Source of the DNA: Pseudonocardia sp. TRM90224
Lineage (GTDB): Bacteria; Actinomycetota; Actinomycetes; Mycobacteriales; Pseudonocardiaceae
DNA length: 64,000 nt
Assembly: GCF_021245725.1 (NCBI RefSeq)
Contig: NZ_JAJGSX010000010.1
Location: 1-64,000, forward strand
Direction: 5' to 3'
Both the position numbers and the translations under genes were made by a program. Under the pieces are notes generated by a model that was given only the letters and a program-made list of their open reading frames with translations, ran no database searches and was not told the DNA's origin. Of the stretch, positions 1 through 7,737 are shown piece by piece. The first letter of the stretch is position 1; the number at the start of each line of letters is the position of its first letter.

Positions 1-80
1 GGGCAGGAAAGCCACTTTCCTGCCCTGTGAGGGCCGGAAAGTGGCTTTCCTGCCCTCGCGTGCGGAACGCACGCATCCCG
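1..80. repeat. Compound palindromic intergenic repeat (copy 1)
   Basis: Two tandem copies of a short inverted repeat with core AGGAAAG-TGG-CTTTCCT (1-26, and 31-56 in the opposite sense) are followed by a small GTGCG-GAA-CGCAC hairpin and 'CATCCCGG' (about 57-80). The same compound unit recurs at 29208-29287 and 39964-40044, and parts of it at several other intergenic sites in this window. It lies past the 3' end of the CobW-family gene. REP/BIME-like by architecture. Function unknown. Confidence 0.8.
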
Positions 81-100
81 GTCCCTGGACGGCCCGCCGC

Positions 101-1297
101 TCACGACGTCTGCGCCGGCTCGGGCCACCTCCCGAACGGGTCCGGCAGCGCGCGCCACATGCTCTCCGCCGCCAGCTCCTCGTCGGTCAGCAGCGCGGCG
201 TCGAGCTGCTCCGTGATCAGCTGCGGGTCGGCGGCATCCGTCACGACGACGAGCTCCTGCATGCGGTCGCCGAACCGGTCGTCCCAGCTCAGCGCGGCCA
301 TCGCGCGCCGGTCGGGGGAGGCGGCGGCCCATTCCGACTCCGCCGCCCCGGCGAGCCACGTCCCGGCGTGCCCGACCTGCAGCGCCCCGCCCGCCGACTC
401 CAGCCACAGCACGTCGTCGGGCCGGGAGGCGAGCCAGCACCGCCCGCGGGTCCGCACGACGCCCTGCAACAGCACGTCGACGGCGGCGTAGAGCCGCTGC
501 GGGTGGAACGGTCGCCGTGCCTCGTAGGTCACGATGCCGATCCCGCAGTCGGTCTCGAGCGGCGGCTCCCCGCGCAGCAGCGGGCCGTGCACCTCGGCCG
601 GACGGCCGCGCAGCGCGCCGGGTCGCACCGCGTCGAGCCGGACCCGCTCGTCGAGCCCGGCCAGCCGCAGCCGGGCCGCGGCCGGCGCGACCCTGGCCAG
701 CGTCGCCTCCGTGCGCGCCAGCAGCCAGGCGTCGGCAGTCCCGGTGTGCACGATCAGGTCGGCGAACTCGACCTGCGCGACGGCCAGCTGCGCGACGGTG
801 CGGTCGTCGCCGGGCAGCGTCGGCAGTCCGCGCTCCACGAGCTGCTCGTCGCCGGTGGCGTCGGCCAGCCACCGCCCGGTGTCGACGACGGCGACGACAC
901 CGCGCAGGTCGAGCGGCTCGCCGAGGACCATCCAGCAGATCCGCTCCGGGTCGAGCGTCGGGTCGAGGTGCAGCACGATCCGACGCGGCCCGTCGGGCCC
1001 GCTGAGCGACCGCAGCGCGGCCAGGAGGTCGTTGCGCAGGGTGCAGGTGACGCAGCCGTGGTCGAGCTCGACGGTCGTCACGGTCTCGACCGGGCCGCGC
1101 CGCAGCCGCCTGCGCAGCACACCGTCGCGGATCGGGCGCAGGTCGTGGTGCAGGACGGCGGTGTCGGGGTCGAGCGCGCGGATGCGGCCGATGACGGCCT
1201 CGGCGCCTGGGGCGTGCATTCCGGTCAGCACTGTCAGCTCGGTCAGCTCGGTCAGCTCGGTCAGCTCGGTCAGCTCGGTCAGCTCTGGTTGGGTCAC
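101..1297 (-). CDS. CobW-family protein lacking a P-loop, zinc-homeostasis associated
   Basis: 398 aa from a GTG at 1297 preceded by a strong GGAGGAGG site. CobW/YciC (COG0523) relatives are zinc metallochaperone GTPases with an N-terminal Walker A and a CxxC metal motif. Here the CxxC-type motif is present (GCVTCTLRNDL, about residue 83), but the region after 'VLTG' has no GxxGxGKT P-loop. This resembles the degenerate Zur-regulated CobW homologue of mycobacteria (Rv0106, from memory). The N-terminus carries a run of Thr-Glu-Leu repeats. It is transcribed away from cysteine-free L33 and S18 paralogues across a Zur-box-like palindrome, which supports a zinc-starvation role. Nucleotide binding is doubtful. 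Function is inferred from family and context. Confidence 0.8.
   Translation of the reverse strand: MTQPELTELTELTELTELTELTVLTGMHAPGAEAVIGRIRALDPDTAVLHHDLRPIRDGVLRRRLRRGPVETVTTVELDHGCVTCTLRNDLLAALRSLSGPDGPRRIVLHLDPTLDPERICWMVLGEPLDLRGVVAVVDTGRWLADATGDEQLVERGLPTLPGDDRTVAQLAVAQVEFADLIVHTGTADAWLLARTEATLARVAPAAARLRLAGLDERVRLDAVRPGALRGRPAEVHGPLLRGEPPLETDCGIGIVTYEARRPFHPQRLYAAVDVLLQGVVRTRGRCWLASRPDDVLWLESAGGALQVGHAGTWLAGAAESEWAAASPDRRAMAALSWDDRFGDRMQELVVVTDAADPQLITEQLDAALLTDEELAAESMWRALPDPFGRWPEPAQTS
1233..1286. repeat. 9-bp tandem repeat inside the CobW-family gene
   Basis: Five perfect and one imperfect copy of GTCAGCTCG (plus strand) lie head to tail. On the minus strand they encode repeated Thr-Glu-Leu near the N-terminus of the CobW-family protein, just before the place where a P-loop would normally sit. 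The unit is in frame, so copy-number change would alter length without frameshift. Confidence 0.9.
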
Positions 1298-1332
1298 GTT
1301 GCCTCCTCCGGTGAGCTACCATCGACTCTAGA

Positions 1333-1347
1333 TGAAAATGGATGTCA
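1333..1347. promoter_or_regulatory. Probable Zur box
   Basis: TGAAAATGGATGTCA is a 15-bp AT-rich imperfect palindrome in a very GC-rich setting. It resembles the actinobacterial Zur consensus TGAAAATGATTTTCA. It sits between the divergent CobW-family gene and the cysteine-free rpmG-rpsR pair, both typical Zur targets, so one site could repress both directions. Confidence 0.75.
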
Positions 1348-1363
1348 TTAAGAAGGAGGGTTC

Positions 1364-1528
1364 GTGTCCCGCACCGATCTGAGGCCGATCGTCAAGCTGC
1401 GCTCGACGGCCGGCACCGGCACGACCTACGTCACCCGCAAGAACCGCCGCAACGACCCCGACCGGCTGGTGCTGCGCAAGTACGACCCCGCGGTCCGCCG
1501 GCACGTCGACTTCCGCGAGGAGCGCTGA
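1364..1528 (+). CDS. rpmG: 50S ribosomal protein L33, cysteine-free (zinc-independent) paralogue
   Basis: 54 aa from a GTG preceded by AAGGAGGG. The sequence has the L33 signature ([12 protein letters not shown]) but no cysteines, unlike the second L33 at 2087 that has both CxxC pairs. Zinc-free ribosomal paralogues replace zinc-binding versions when zinc is scarce, releasing zinc. The stop overlaps the start of rpsR (TGATG), so the two are translationally coupled. A Zur-box-like site lies 17 bp upstream. The gene falls below many ORF-length cut-offs. Confidence 0.93.
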   Translation: MSRTDLRPIVKLRSTAGTGTTYVTRKNRRNDPDRLVLRKYDPAVRRHVDFREER

Positions 1529-1767
1529 TGGCCCGCCGGCCGCAGGTCCCCGCCAAGCGCAAGGCGAACCCGCTGCACGCGCGCGGGCTCGCCGAGGTCG
1601 ACTGGAAGGACGTGCAGCTGCTGCGCACGTTCGTCTCCGACCGCGGCAAGATCCGGGCGCGCCGGGTGACCGGCCTCACTCCGCAGCAGCAGCGCCAGGT
1701 GGCCGTCGCGATCAGGAACGCGCGAGAGATGGCGCTGTTGCCCTACCCGTCCGCCGCGCGGGGCTGA
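1528..1767 (+). CDS. rpsR: 30S ribosomal protein S18, cysteine-free paralogue
   Basis: 79 aa. The S18 core is unmistakable ([23 protein letters not shown], then [20 protein letters not shown] and MALLPYP). The N-terminal part, where actinobacterial zinc-type S18 has cysteines, reads [11 protein letters not shown] with none. It overlaps rpmG and is almost certainly in the same Zur-regulated transcript. The housekeeping S18 would be expected elsewhere, with rpsF-ssb-rplI. Confidence 0.93.
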   Translation: MARRPQVPAKRKANPLHARGLAEVDWKDVQLLRTFVSDRGKIRARRVTGLTPQQQRQVAVAIRNAREMALLPYPSAARG

Positions 1768-1869
1768 AAGCGCAGGTCAGCGCCTTTCGCAATACCGATT
1801 TCCGGCCACCCGTACGGGTTGTGTAGCATCGTCGGGGTCGCCAGGGAGCGTGCTCCCGGGCGGCCGGCC

Positions 1870-1942
1870 GCCCCTTTAGCTCAGTCGGCAGAGCGTCTCC
1901 ATGGTAAGGAGAAGGTCTACGGTTCGATTCCGTAAAGGGGCT
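1870..1942 (+). tRNA. tRNA-Thr (GGU)
   Basis: 73-nt cloverleaf. The acceptor stem GCCCCTT pairs with AAGGGGC, the D stem is GCTC/GAGC, the anticodon stem TCTCC/GGAGA encloses ATGGTAA with anticodon GGT, and the T arm is TACGG-TTCGATT-CCGTA. CCA is not encoded. It precedes tRNA-Met and rpmG-hadAB, as in mycobacteria. Confidence 0.95.
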
Positions 1943-1971
1943 CGACGAGGCAGGTGTGACCAGCCTCGCGA

Positions 1972-2047
1972 AGCGGTGTAGCTCAGTCGGTAGAGCAAGC
2001 GGCTCATAATCGCTGTGTCGCCGGTTCAAGTCCGGCCACCGCTACCA
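1972..2047 (+). tRNA. tRNA-Met (CAU)
   Basis: The acceptor AGCGGTG pairs with CACCGCT, the anticodon loop is CTCATAA with anticodon CAT, and the T arm carries GGTTCAAGTCC. CCA is encoded at 2045-2047. It lacks initiator-type features: the acceptor starts with an A-T pair and there is no run of three G-C pairs below the anticodon loop, so this is the elongator Met tRNA. Confidence 0.93.
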
Positions 2048-2086
2048 GACCGACGATGAGAGCAAAGTAAGCAGGAGGCGCCCGCG

Positions 2087-2254
2087 ATGGGTAAGGCCAC
2101 AGACGTACGGCCGAAGATCACGTTGGCGTGCGAGCAGTGCAAGCACCGCAACTACATCACCAAGAAGAACCGTCGCAACGACCCCGACCGTCTTGCGATG
2201 AAGAAGTTCTGCCCCAACTGCGGCGTCCACCGCGAGCACCGCGAGACCCGCTGA
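2087..2254 (+). CDS. rpmG: 50S ribosomal protein L33, zinc-binding form
   Basis: 55 aa, ATG start after GCAGGAGG. It contains two CxxC pairs (CEQC and CPNC) that form the zinc ribbon, in contrast to the cysteine-free copy at 1364. It is two bases upstream of hadA, the same arrangement as rpmG2-hadA in mycobacteria. It is too short for many ORF filters but clear from sequence. Confidence 0.96.
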   Translation: MGKATDVRPKITLACEQCKHRNYITKKNRRNDPDRLAMKKFCPNCGVHREHRETR

Positions 2255-2256
2255 GC

Positions 2257-2700
2257 GTGCCCGACCCGTCCTTCGTCGGCCGCGCACTGCCGCCGTCGGC
2301 GCCGTACACGGTCGGCCGCGAGAAGATCCGTGAGTTCGCCCTCGCCATCGGCGAGGGCGCTTCGGTGTGCACCGACGTCGGTGCCGCGCGCGCCGCGGGG
2401 CATCGCGACGTCGTCGCGCCGCCGACGTTCTCGGTGACGTTCACGATGCCGCACATCGAGGCGTTCCTGAAGGATCCGGCGTTCGGCTGGGACTACTCGC
2501 GGATGGTGCACGGCGACCAGTCGATCACCCTGCACCGCCCGATCTGCGGCGGCGACGTGCTGACGACGACGATCCACGTCGAGGACCTGAAGACCAGGGC
2601 GGGAAGTCACATGCTGACCCTGCGCTGCGAGATCGTCGACGCCGCTGACGAGTCGGTCGCCACCACGCGGCTCATGCTCGTCACGCAGGCGGACGCATGA
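2257..2700 (+). CDS. hadA: (3R)-hydroxyacyl-ACP dehydratase subunit HadA-like (FAS1-type MaoC N-terminal domain)
   Basis: 147 aa from GTG at 2257, two bases after rpmG. This is a hot-dog fold MaoC-like N-terminal domain protein. In mycobacteria HadA is the substrate-binding partner of HadB in the FAS-II dehydratase. Residues GRALPPSAPYTVGREKIREF and the HGDQSITLHRPI stretch match the family. The ATGA overlap with hadB implies a stoichiometric complex. In a non-mycolate actinomycete the partner pathway is less certain. Confidence 0.88.
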   Translation: MPDPSFVGRALPPSAPYTVGREKIREFALAIGEGASVCTDVGAARAAGHRDVVAPPTFSVTFTMPHIEAFLKDPAFGWDYSRMVHGDQSITLHRPICGGDVLTTTIHVEDLKTRAGSHMLTLRCEIVDAADESVATTRLMLVTQADA

Positions 2701-3116
2701 TCGAGAAGGGCACCGAGCTGCCGCCGCTCCCGCTGCGGGTCACGAGGGCCGACCTCGTGCGCTACGCGGGGGCCTCCGGCGACTTCAACCCGATCCACTG
2801 GAGCGACCGCGTCGCCACGGCCGTCGGGCTGCCCGGCGTGATCGCCCACGGCATGCTGACGATGGCGCTGGCCGCCCGGCTGGTCACCGACTGGGTGGGC
2901 GACCCCGCCGCGGTGCGCAGCTACAGCGTGCGGTTCACCCGTCCCGTCGTCGTCCCCGACGACGACGAGGGCGCGCTGCTCGAGCTCAGCGGCAAGGTCA
3001 CCGCTGTCACCGAGGGCGACGACGGCACCCGCGTCGCGTCCGTGCTGATCACCGCGCGGTTCGACGAGAAGACCGTGCTCGGCAAGGCAGTGGCGGAAGT
3101 CACCCTCAAGGGTTGA
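2697..3116 (+). CDS. hadB: (3R)-hydroxyacyl-ACP dehydratase subunit HadB-like (MaoC)
   Basis: 139 aa. It contains the hydratase-2 catalytic motif with Asp29 and His34 (SGDFNPIHW), so this is the catalytic subunit of the HadAB heterodimer. Start ATG overlaps the hadA stop. No hadC follows, and the space up to tRNA-Trp instead holds two small unrelated genes. Confidence 0.92.
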   Translation: MIEKGTELPPLPLRVTRADLVRYAGASGDFNPIHWSDRVATAVGLPGVIAHGMLTMALAARLVTDWVGDPAAVRSYSVRFTRPVVVPDDDEGALLELSGKVTAVTEGDDGTRVASVLITARFDEKTVLGKAVAEVTLKG

Positions 3117-3173
3117 GAGCTTCGTCGCACACCCCTGGTTGGGGCACCCTGCCTCGATGTAGGTGTTCCTGCG

Positions 3174-3386
3174 ATGAAGCCGACTCCCTTCGCCGTCGAC
3201 CTGACCGCGCACGAGCAGACCCGCCTCGCCGCGGTGCTCGAAGCCGCGACGGACCTCGACCCCGGTCGTGTGCTCGCGGCCGAGACCGATGCGCACCGCA
3301 TGCTCTACAGCAACCTGGACGAAGAACAGCAGGCGACCTACCGCATGCTTGTCGAGGCCGGCGTGCTGGAGGCCGGCGGTGCGTGA
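3174..3386 (+). CDS. Small conserved-looking protein of unknown function (DUF6400-like)
   Basis: 70 aa, acidic and helical, ATG start. From memory it resembles short Streptomyces proteins grouped as DUF6400 (pattern VDLTAHE...LYSNLDEEQQATYRMLVEAGVL). No transmembrane segment, cysteine or catalytic motif is visible. It overlaps the next small gene by 8 bp, so both probably belong to one transcript running from hadB to tRNA-Trp. Function unknown. Confidence 0.65.
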   Translation: MKPTPFAVDLTAHEQTRLAAVLEAATDLDPGRVLAAETDAHRMLYSNLDEEQQATYRMLVEAGVLEAGGA

Positions 3387-3645
3387 CGCCCAGGCCGACG
3401 TCGCACGCCGGGCGTGGATCGGCTGCCCGCGCTGCGCCGACCAGAACGGGTGCGCGACGTGCTCGGTGGGCAGCACCTGCGAGTCGCACTGGCGGTTCCT
3501 GCTCGCCGCGGAAGGCCGCAAGCTCTTCGTCCAGTGCCCGGGTTGCTGGCACCGGTGGTGGCACGACAGCGGGTTCGGCGTCGGTGATCGTCCGCACGGG
3601 ATCGACCCCGTGGTCGACTTCCCCGGAGCGGGTGCCGCGGCCTGA
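3379..3645 (+). CDS. Small cysteine-rich putative zinc-binding protein
   Basis: 88 aa from a GTG overlapping the end of the preceding gene. Six cysteines, two of the pairs CxxC-spaced, lie in the first half (CPRC, GCATC, TC). They are followed by CPGCWHRWWH near residue 60, which gives enough Cys/His for one or two zinc sites. I do not recognise the family. Its position where mycobacteria carry hadC, and the coupling to the 70-aa gene, suggest a two-gene unit of unknown role. Confidence 0.6.
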   Translation: MRDAQADVARRAWIGCPRCADQNGCATCSVGSTCESHWRFLLAAEGRKLFVQCPGCWHRWWHDSGFGVGDRPHGIDPVVDFPGAGAAA

Positions 3646-3729
3646 ACCCGGCCCCGGTGGTGCCGGTGAAAAGCACGCACCCGGGTGCCGTACACTCGAA
3701 ATCCGGGTTCGCTGCGGCGGAGCCGGTAG

Positions 3730-3805
<76 letters not shown>

Positions 3806-3894
3806 CCGTGTAGGAGAAGTACGGAACGGCAGTACGAGTAGATCGGCGAGCGCACCTGGCAGGTCGGGCCGTCGGCGAGCTGGAGGATGCGGGC

Positions 3895-4227
3895 GTGGCT
3901 GAGGAGCGCGAGGCTGAGGGACGTGGGCAGGAGCGCCCGCGTACCGCCGCCGACCGTCGTGGTCGGCGTTCCGGTCCTGCGCCGGAGGGCAAAGGCCGCT
4001 CCACCGCGGTGCGCGACGCCCGTCCTGCCAAGGTCTCGCTGCTGAAACGGCTCAACCGGTTCCTCCGCGAGGTGGTCGCGGAGCTGCGCAAGGTCATCTG
4101 GCCGAGCCGCAAGCAACTCGTCACCTACACGATCGTCGTTCTGGTCTTCGTGTCGTTCATGGTCGCGCTGGTGGCACTGCTGGACTACCTGTTCGGGCAG
4201 GGTGTGCTGTTCCTGTTCGGCACGTGA
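3895..4227 (+). CDS. secE: Preprotein translocase subunit SecE
   Basis: 110 aa from GTG at 3895 behind TGGAGGA. A charged 55-residue cytoplasmic N-terminus leads into the SecE signature ([20 protein letters not shown]) and one C-terminal membrane helix (about residues 78-105). SecE clamps SecY in the plasma-membrane SecYEG channel. It is followed by nusG, as in nearly all bacteria. Confidence 0.96.
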   Translation: MAEEREAEGRGQERPRTAADRRGRRSGPAPEGKGRSTAVRDARPAKVSLLKRLNRFLREVVAELRKVIWPSRKQLVTYTIVVLVFVSFMVALVALLDYLFGQGVLFLFGT

Positions 4228-4270
4228 GACCGCGAGCCCGTACGACGAGGACGAAGGAAGCGAGACGAAC

Positions 4271-5167
4271 GTGACCTCCCAGGACGGCGGCCAGTGGCCG
4301 ACCGACGTCGAGGACGAGGACGGCACCGCCGCCCCCGCGGTCGACGAGACCGACGACACCGAGACCTCCTCGCCCGCTGCTGACGACGCGGACGCCGAGG
4401 GTGCTGCGGGCTACTCGGACGCGGAGGAGCACGAGGCCGAGAGCGCCGACGACGCCGATGCCGACGACGCCGCCGATGCCGAGGACGCCGACGGCGAAGA
4501 TGTCGAGGCCGCCGACGACGCGGTCGAGGCGGCAGCGCCGGAGGTCGACGAGGACGTCGACCCGGTCGAGGAGATGCGGGCGGCGCTGCGGCGCGCGCCC
4601 GGCGACTGGTACGTCGTGCACTCCTACGCCGGCTACGAGAACAAGGTGAAGACCAACCTCGAGACGCGCGTGCAGACGCTCGACGTCGAGGAGTACATCT
4701 TCCAGGTCGAGGTGCCCACCGAAGAGGTCACCGAGATCAAGAACGGCCAGCGCAAGCAGGTGCAGCGCAAGGTGCTGCCCGGCTACATCCTGGTCCGGAT
4801 GGAGCTGAACGACCAGTCGTGGGGTGCGGTTCGCAACACCCCCGGCGTCACCGGCTTCGTCGGTGCGACGTCCAAGCCGTCGCCGCTCACGCACGACGAC
4901 GTCATCAAGTTCCTGCTCCCGCGGGTCGAGCCGAAGGCGGCTGCCGGCGCGAGCAAGGCCGAGAGCAGCGCAGGCGCCGGCAAGTCGGCGGTCGAGGTCG
5001 ACTTCGAGGTCGGCGAGTCGGTCACCGTCATGGACGGCCCGTTCGCGACGCTCCCGGCCACGATCAACGAGGTCAACGTCGACGCCCAGAAGCTCAAGGT
5101 GCTCGTGTCCATCTTCGGCCGCGAGACCCCGGTCGAGCTGGCGTTCAGCCAGGTCTCGAAGATCTGA
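4271..5167 (+). CDS. nusG: Transcription termination/antitermination factor NusG
   Basis: 298 aa from GTG at 4271 with an upstream GAAGGAAG site. Residues 1 to about 107 are an Asp/Glu/Ala-rich low-complexity extension seen in actinobacterial NusG. The NGN domain starts at [14 protein letters not shown], and the KOW domain ([18 protein letters not shown]) ends the protein. It binds RNA polymerase and couples it to Rho or ribosomes. The acidic tail is long but not unique. Confidence 0.96.
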   Translation: MTSQDGGQWPTDVEDEDGTAAPAVDETDDTETSSPAADDADAEGAAGYSDAEEHEAESADDADADDAADAEDADGEDVEAADDAVEAAAPEVDEDVDPVEEMRAALRRAPGDWYVVHSYAGYENKVKTNLETRVQTLDVEEYIFQVEVPTEEVTEIKNGQRKQVQRKVLPGYILVRMELNDQSWGAVRNTPGVTGFVGATSKPSPLTHDDVIKFLLPRVEPKAAAGASKAESSAGAGKSAVEVDFEVGESVTVMDGPFATLPATINEVNVDAQKLKVLVSIFGRETPVELAFSQVSKI

Positions 5168-5221
5168 CCCCCGCCGCGGCAGGCAGGTCCGCGGCGTGCT
5201 CAACCACGACAGGAAAAAGAG

Positions 5222-5656
5222 ATGCCCCCCAAGAAGCGGAAGCTCTCCGCGATCATCAAGCTCCAGATCAAGGCTGGTGCGGCCACGCCGGCGCCGCCGG
5301 TCGGGCCCGCGCTCGGCCAGCACGGCGTCAACATCATGGAGTTCTGCAAGGCCTACAACGCGGCGACCGAGTCGCAGCGCGGCGATGTCGTCCCGGTCGA
5401 GATCTCGGTGTTCGAGGACCGCTCGTTCACGTTCGAGCTCAAGACCCCGCCGGCCGCTCGGCTGCTGCTGAAGGCCGCAGGCGTCGAGAAGGGCAGCGGC
5501 GAGCCGCACACCAAGAAGGTCGCGACGGTGACCATGGAGCAGGTGCGGCAGATCGCGCAGACCAAGATGCGCGACCTCAACGCCAACGACATCGACCAGG
5601 CCGCGAAGATCATCGCCGGCACCGCCCGGTCGATGGGTATCAACGTCAAGGGCTGA
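5222..5656 (+). CDS. rplK: 50S ribosomal protein L11
   Basis: 144 aa, full length. The conserved N-terminus [20 protein letters not shown] and the 23S-binding C-terminal domain are present. It is part of the GTPase-associated centre and pairs with rplA downstream. The SD is GACAGGAAAAAGAG. Confidence 0.97.
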   Translation: MPPKKRKLSAIIKLQIKAGAATPAPPVGPALGQHGVNIMEFCKAYNAATESQRGDVVPVEISVFEDRSFTFELKTPPAARLLLKAAGVEKGSGEPHTKKVATVTMEQVRQIAQTKMRDLNANDIDQAAKIIAGTARSMGINVKG

Positions 5657-5726
5657 TCGGCCCGAGCGAGCGTGGGAGAGCCGGGCGCGGCTCGCACCAC
5701 GAACTGACCTGAGAAGAAGGACAGAG

Positions 5727-6449
5727 ATGGCACAGCGCAGCAAGCAGTACCGCAAGGCCTCCGAGCTGATCGACCGCGACCGGCTCTACAGCCCGCTCGA
5801 GGCTGCGGATCTCGCGAAGGAGACCAGCAGCGAGAAGATGGACGCCACCGTCGAGGTGGCGATGCGGCTGGGTGTCGACCCCCGCAAGGCCGACCAGATG
5901 GTCCGCGGCACCGTGAACCTGCCTCACGGTACGGGCAAGACCGCCCGCGTGATCGTCTTCGCCACCGGCGACAAGGCCGCTGAGGCCGAGGCCGCCGGCG
6001 CCGACGTCGTGGGCGCCGAGGACCTCATCGAGCGCATCCAGGGTGGGTGGCTGGAGTTCGACGCCGCCATCGCCACCCCCGACCAGATGGCCAAGGTCGG
6101 GCGCATCGCCCGCATCCTCGGCCCGCGTGGTCTCATGCCGAACCCGAAGACCGGCACCGTCACCCCGGACGTCACGAAGGCTGTCGCCGACATCAAGGGC
6201 GGCAAGATCAGCTTCCGGGTGGACAAGCAGGCCAACCTGCACCTCGTGATCGGCAAGGCGTCGTTCGACACCGAGAAGCTGGTGGAGAACTACGGCGCCG
6301 CGCTCGACGAGATCCTGCGGGCCAAGCCGTCGGCTGCCAAGGGCCGGTACATCAAGAAGATCACGGTCTCGACGACGACGGGCCCCGGCATCCCCGTCGA
6401 CCCGAACCGCACCCGCAACCTGCTGGTGGACGAGGCTCCCTCGGTCTGA
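5727..6449 (+). CDS. rplA: 50S ribosomal protein L1
   Basis: 240 aa, full length, with an AGAAGAAGGA ribosome site. L1 signature residues ([20 protein letters not shown]) are present. It forms the mobile L1 stalk, and in many bacteria it also represses its own operon by binding the mRNA. Last gene of the secE-nusG-rplKA block, followed by a long hairpin at the convergent junction. Confidence 0.97.
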   Translation: MAQRSKQYRKASELIDRDRLYSPLEAADLAKETSSEKMDATVEVAMRLGVDPRKADQMVRGTVNLPHGTGKTARVIVFATGDKAAEAEAAGADVVGAEDLIERIQGGWLEFDAAIATPDQMAKVGRIARILGPRGLMPNPKTGTVTPDVTKAVADIKGGKISFRVDKQANLHLVIGKASFDTEKLVENYGAALDEILRAKPSAAKGRYIKKITVSTTTGPGIPVDPNRTRNLLVDEAPSV

Positions 6450-6516
6450 TCGCACGAACACCCGGCACCCCGTCGCCCACCAGGGCGGCGGGGTGCCGTC
6501 GTCTCAGCGCCCGAAC

Positions 6517-6579
6517 TTCCCCACCGTTTTGTGCACTTGCGCGCCTTTTCGGCGCGCATCCACCCAAAACGGTGGGGAA
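6517..6579. terminator. Nested hairpin between convergent rplA and CoA-transferase gene
   Basis: Perfect 15-bp inverted repeat TTCCCCACCGTTTTG (6517-6531) / its complement (6565-6579). Inside it lies a second 8-bp hairpin TGCGCGCC-TTTTC-GGCGCGCA (6538-6558). It ends four bases from the stop codon of the minus-strand gene. Likely a bidirectional terminator. There is no long U-tract. Confidence 0.7.
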
Positions 6580-6582
6580 CTT

Positions 6583-7683
6583 CTACGACCAGTCGGCGAG
6601 GACGTCCTCGAGCGGCTCGGGCTCGCGGGCGGTCTCCGGCAACGCGGTCGGCGTGCGGGAGAAGCGTGGTGCCGGCGCGGCCTCCGGCACACCGTCGCGC
6701 TCGACGATGGTGGAGCGCGCCACCAGGTGCGGGTGTTCGGCGGCCTCCGCGAACGAGAGCACGGGCGTGACGCACGCGTCGGTATCGACGAAGACCGCCG
6801 CCCACTCATCGCGGGTGCGGGTGGCGAAGACCTCGGCGATCCGCGCTTTGAGCTGCGGCCAGCGGTCGCGGTCGAACTGGTGGGGCAGGTCGGCGGCGTC
6901 GGTCAGCCCCAGCCCGGCGAGCATCGCCGCGTAGAACTGCGGCTCGATCGCCCCGACCGCGACGTGCCGCCCGTCGGAGCAGGTGTACGTGTCGTAGAAC
7001 GGCGCGTGTCCGTCGAGCAGGTTGGCGGCGGGCTCGTCGACCCACACCTTCTGCGCGAGCAGGCTCCAGACCATCTGGTTCAGCACCGACACCCCGTCGA
7101 CCATCGCGGCGTCGACGACCTGTCCCTGCCCCGACCGCTGCGCCTCCCACAGCGCGGCGACGATGCCGATGACCAGCAGCATCGAACCGCCGCCGAAGTC
7201 GCCGACCAGGTTCAACGGCGGGACGGGCCGCTCGCCCGCCCGGCCGATGGCGTGCAGCGTGCCGGTCAACCCGATGTAGTTGATGTCGTGACCGGCGCGC
7301 GCCGCCAGCGGACCATCCTGGCCCCAGCCGGTCATCCGCCCGTAGACGAGCCGCGGGTTGCGCGCGTGGCAGGCGTCCGGGCCGACGCCGAGCCGCTCGG
7401 TGACCCCCGGCCGCAGCCCTTCGAGCAGGACGTCGGCCCGCTCGACGAGTCGCAGCACCGTCTCCCGGCCCTCCGGCGTCTTGAGGTCGGCGGCCACCTT
7501 GCGCCGCCCGCGCAGCGTCGGGTCGGGCACGCTCGGGTCGCCGAGCTTCAGCCCGCCGGACGGCCGGTCGATCCGCACGACGTCGGCGCCCAGGTCGGCG
7601 AGGACCATGGCGGCGTGCGGGCCGGGTCCGATGCCGGCCAGCTCCACCACCTTCAGGCCGCGGAGCGGTCCGTTGCTGCTCAC
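6583..7683 (-). CDS. CaiB/BaiF family protein, alpha-methylacyl-CoA racemase-like
   Basis: 366 aa using GTG at 7683. The in-frame GTG six bases earlier is part of the GGAGG ribosome site, so I prefer the second. Family III CoA-transferase fold. The active-site set of alpha-methylacyl-CoA racemase (MCR) is visible: His132 in [12 protein letters not shown] and Asp162 in [11 protein letters not shown]. Racemases invert the 2-methyl group of branched acyl-CoAs such as sterol side chains, for beta-oxidation. The mce and SCP2 genes nearby fit lipid or sterol use. Substrate not determined. Confidence 0.85.
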   Translation of the reverse strand: MSSNGPLRGLKVVELAGIGPGPHAAMVLADLGADVVRIDRPSGGLKLGDPSVPDPTLRGRRKVAADLKTPEGRETVLRLVERADVLLEGLRPGVTERLGVGPDACHARNPRLVYGRMTGWGQDGPLAARAGHDINYIGLTGTLHAIGRAGERPVPPLNLVGDFGGGSMLLVIGIVAALWEAQRSGQGQVVDAAMVDGVSVLNQMVWSLLAQKVWVDEPAANLLDGHAPFYDTYTCSDGRHVAVGAIEPQFYAAMLAGLGLTDAADLPHQFDRDRWPQLKARIAEVFATRTRDEWAAVFVDTDACVTPVLSFAEAAEHPHLVARSTIVERDGVPEAAPAPRFSRTPTALPETAREPEPLEDVLADWS

Positions 7684-7711
7684 CAGCACCTCCGACTAGA
7701 GCGACGCTACG

Positions 7712-7727
7712 CAGTCAGTATTGACTG
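7712..7727. promoter_or_regulatory. Inverted repeat upstream of the racemase gene
   Basis: CAGTCA-GTAT-TGACTG, a perfect 6-bp inverted repeat with a 4-bp centre, 29 bp upstream of the racemase start and just past the MocR gene stop. The size and position suit a dimeric repressor operator. Regulator unknown. Confidence 0.4.
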
Positions 7728-7737
7728 TTCCGCTCGA

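Noticed and set aside
3117-3729. hadC
   Set aside because: No MaoC-like sequence in the hadB-trpT gap. Both small frames there are unrelated.
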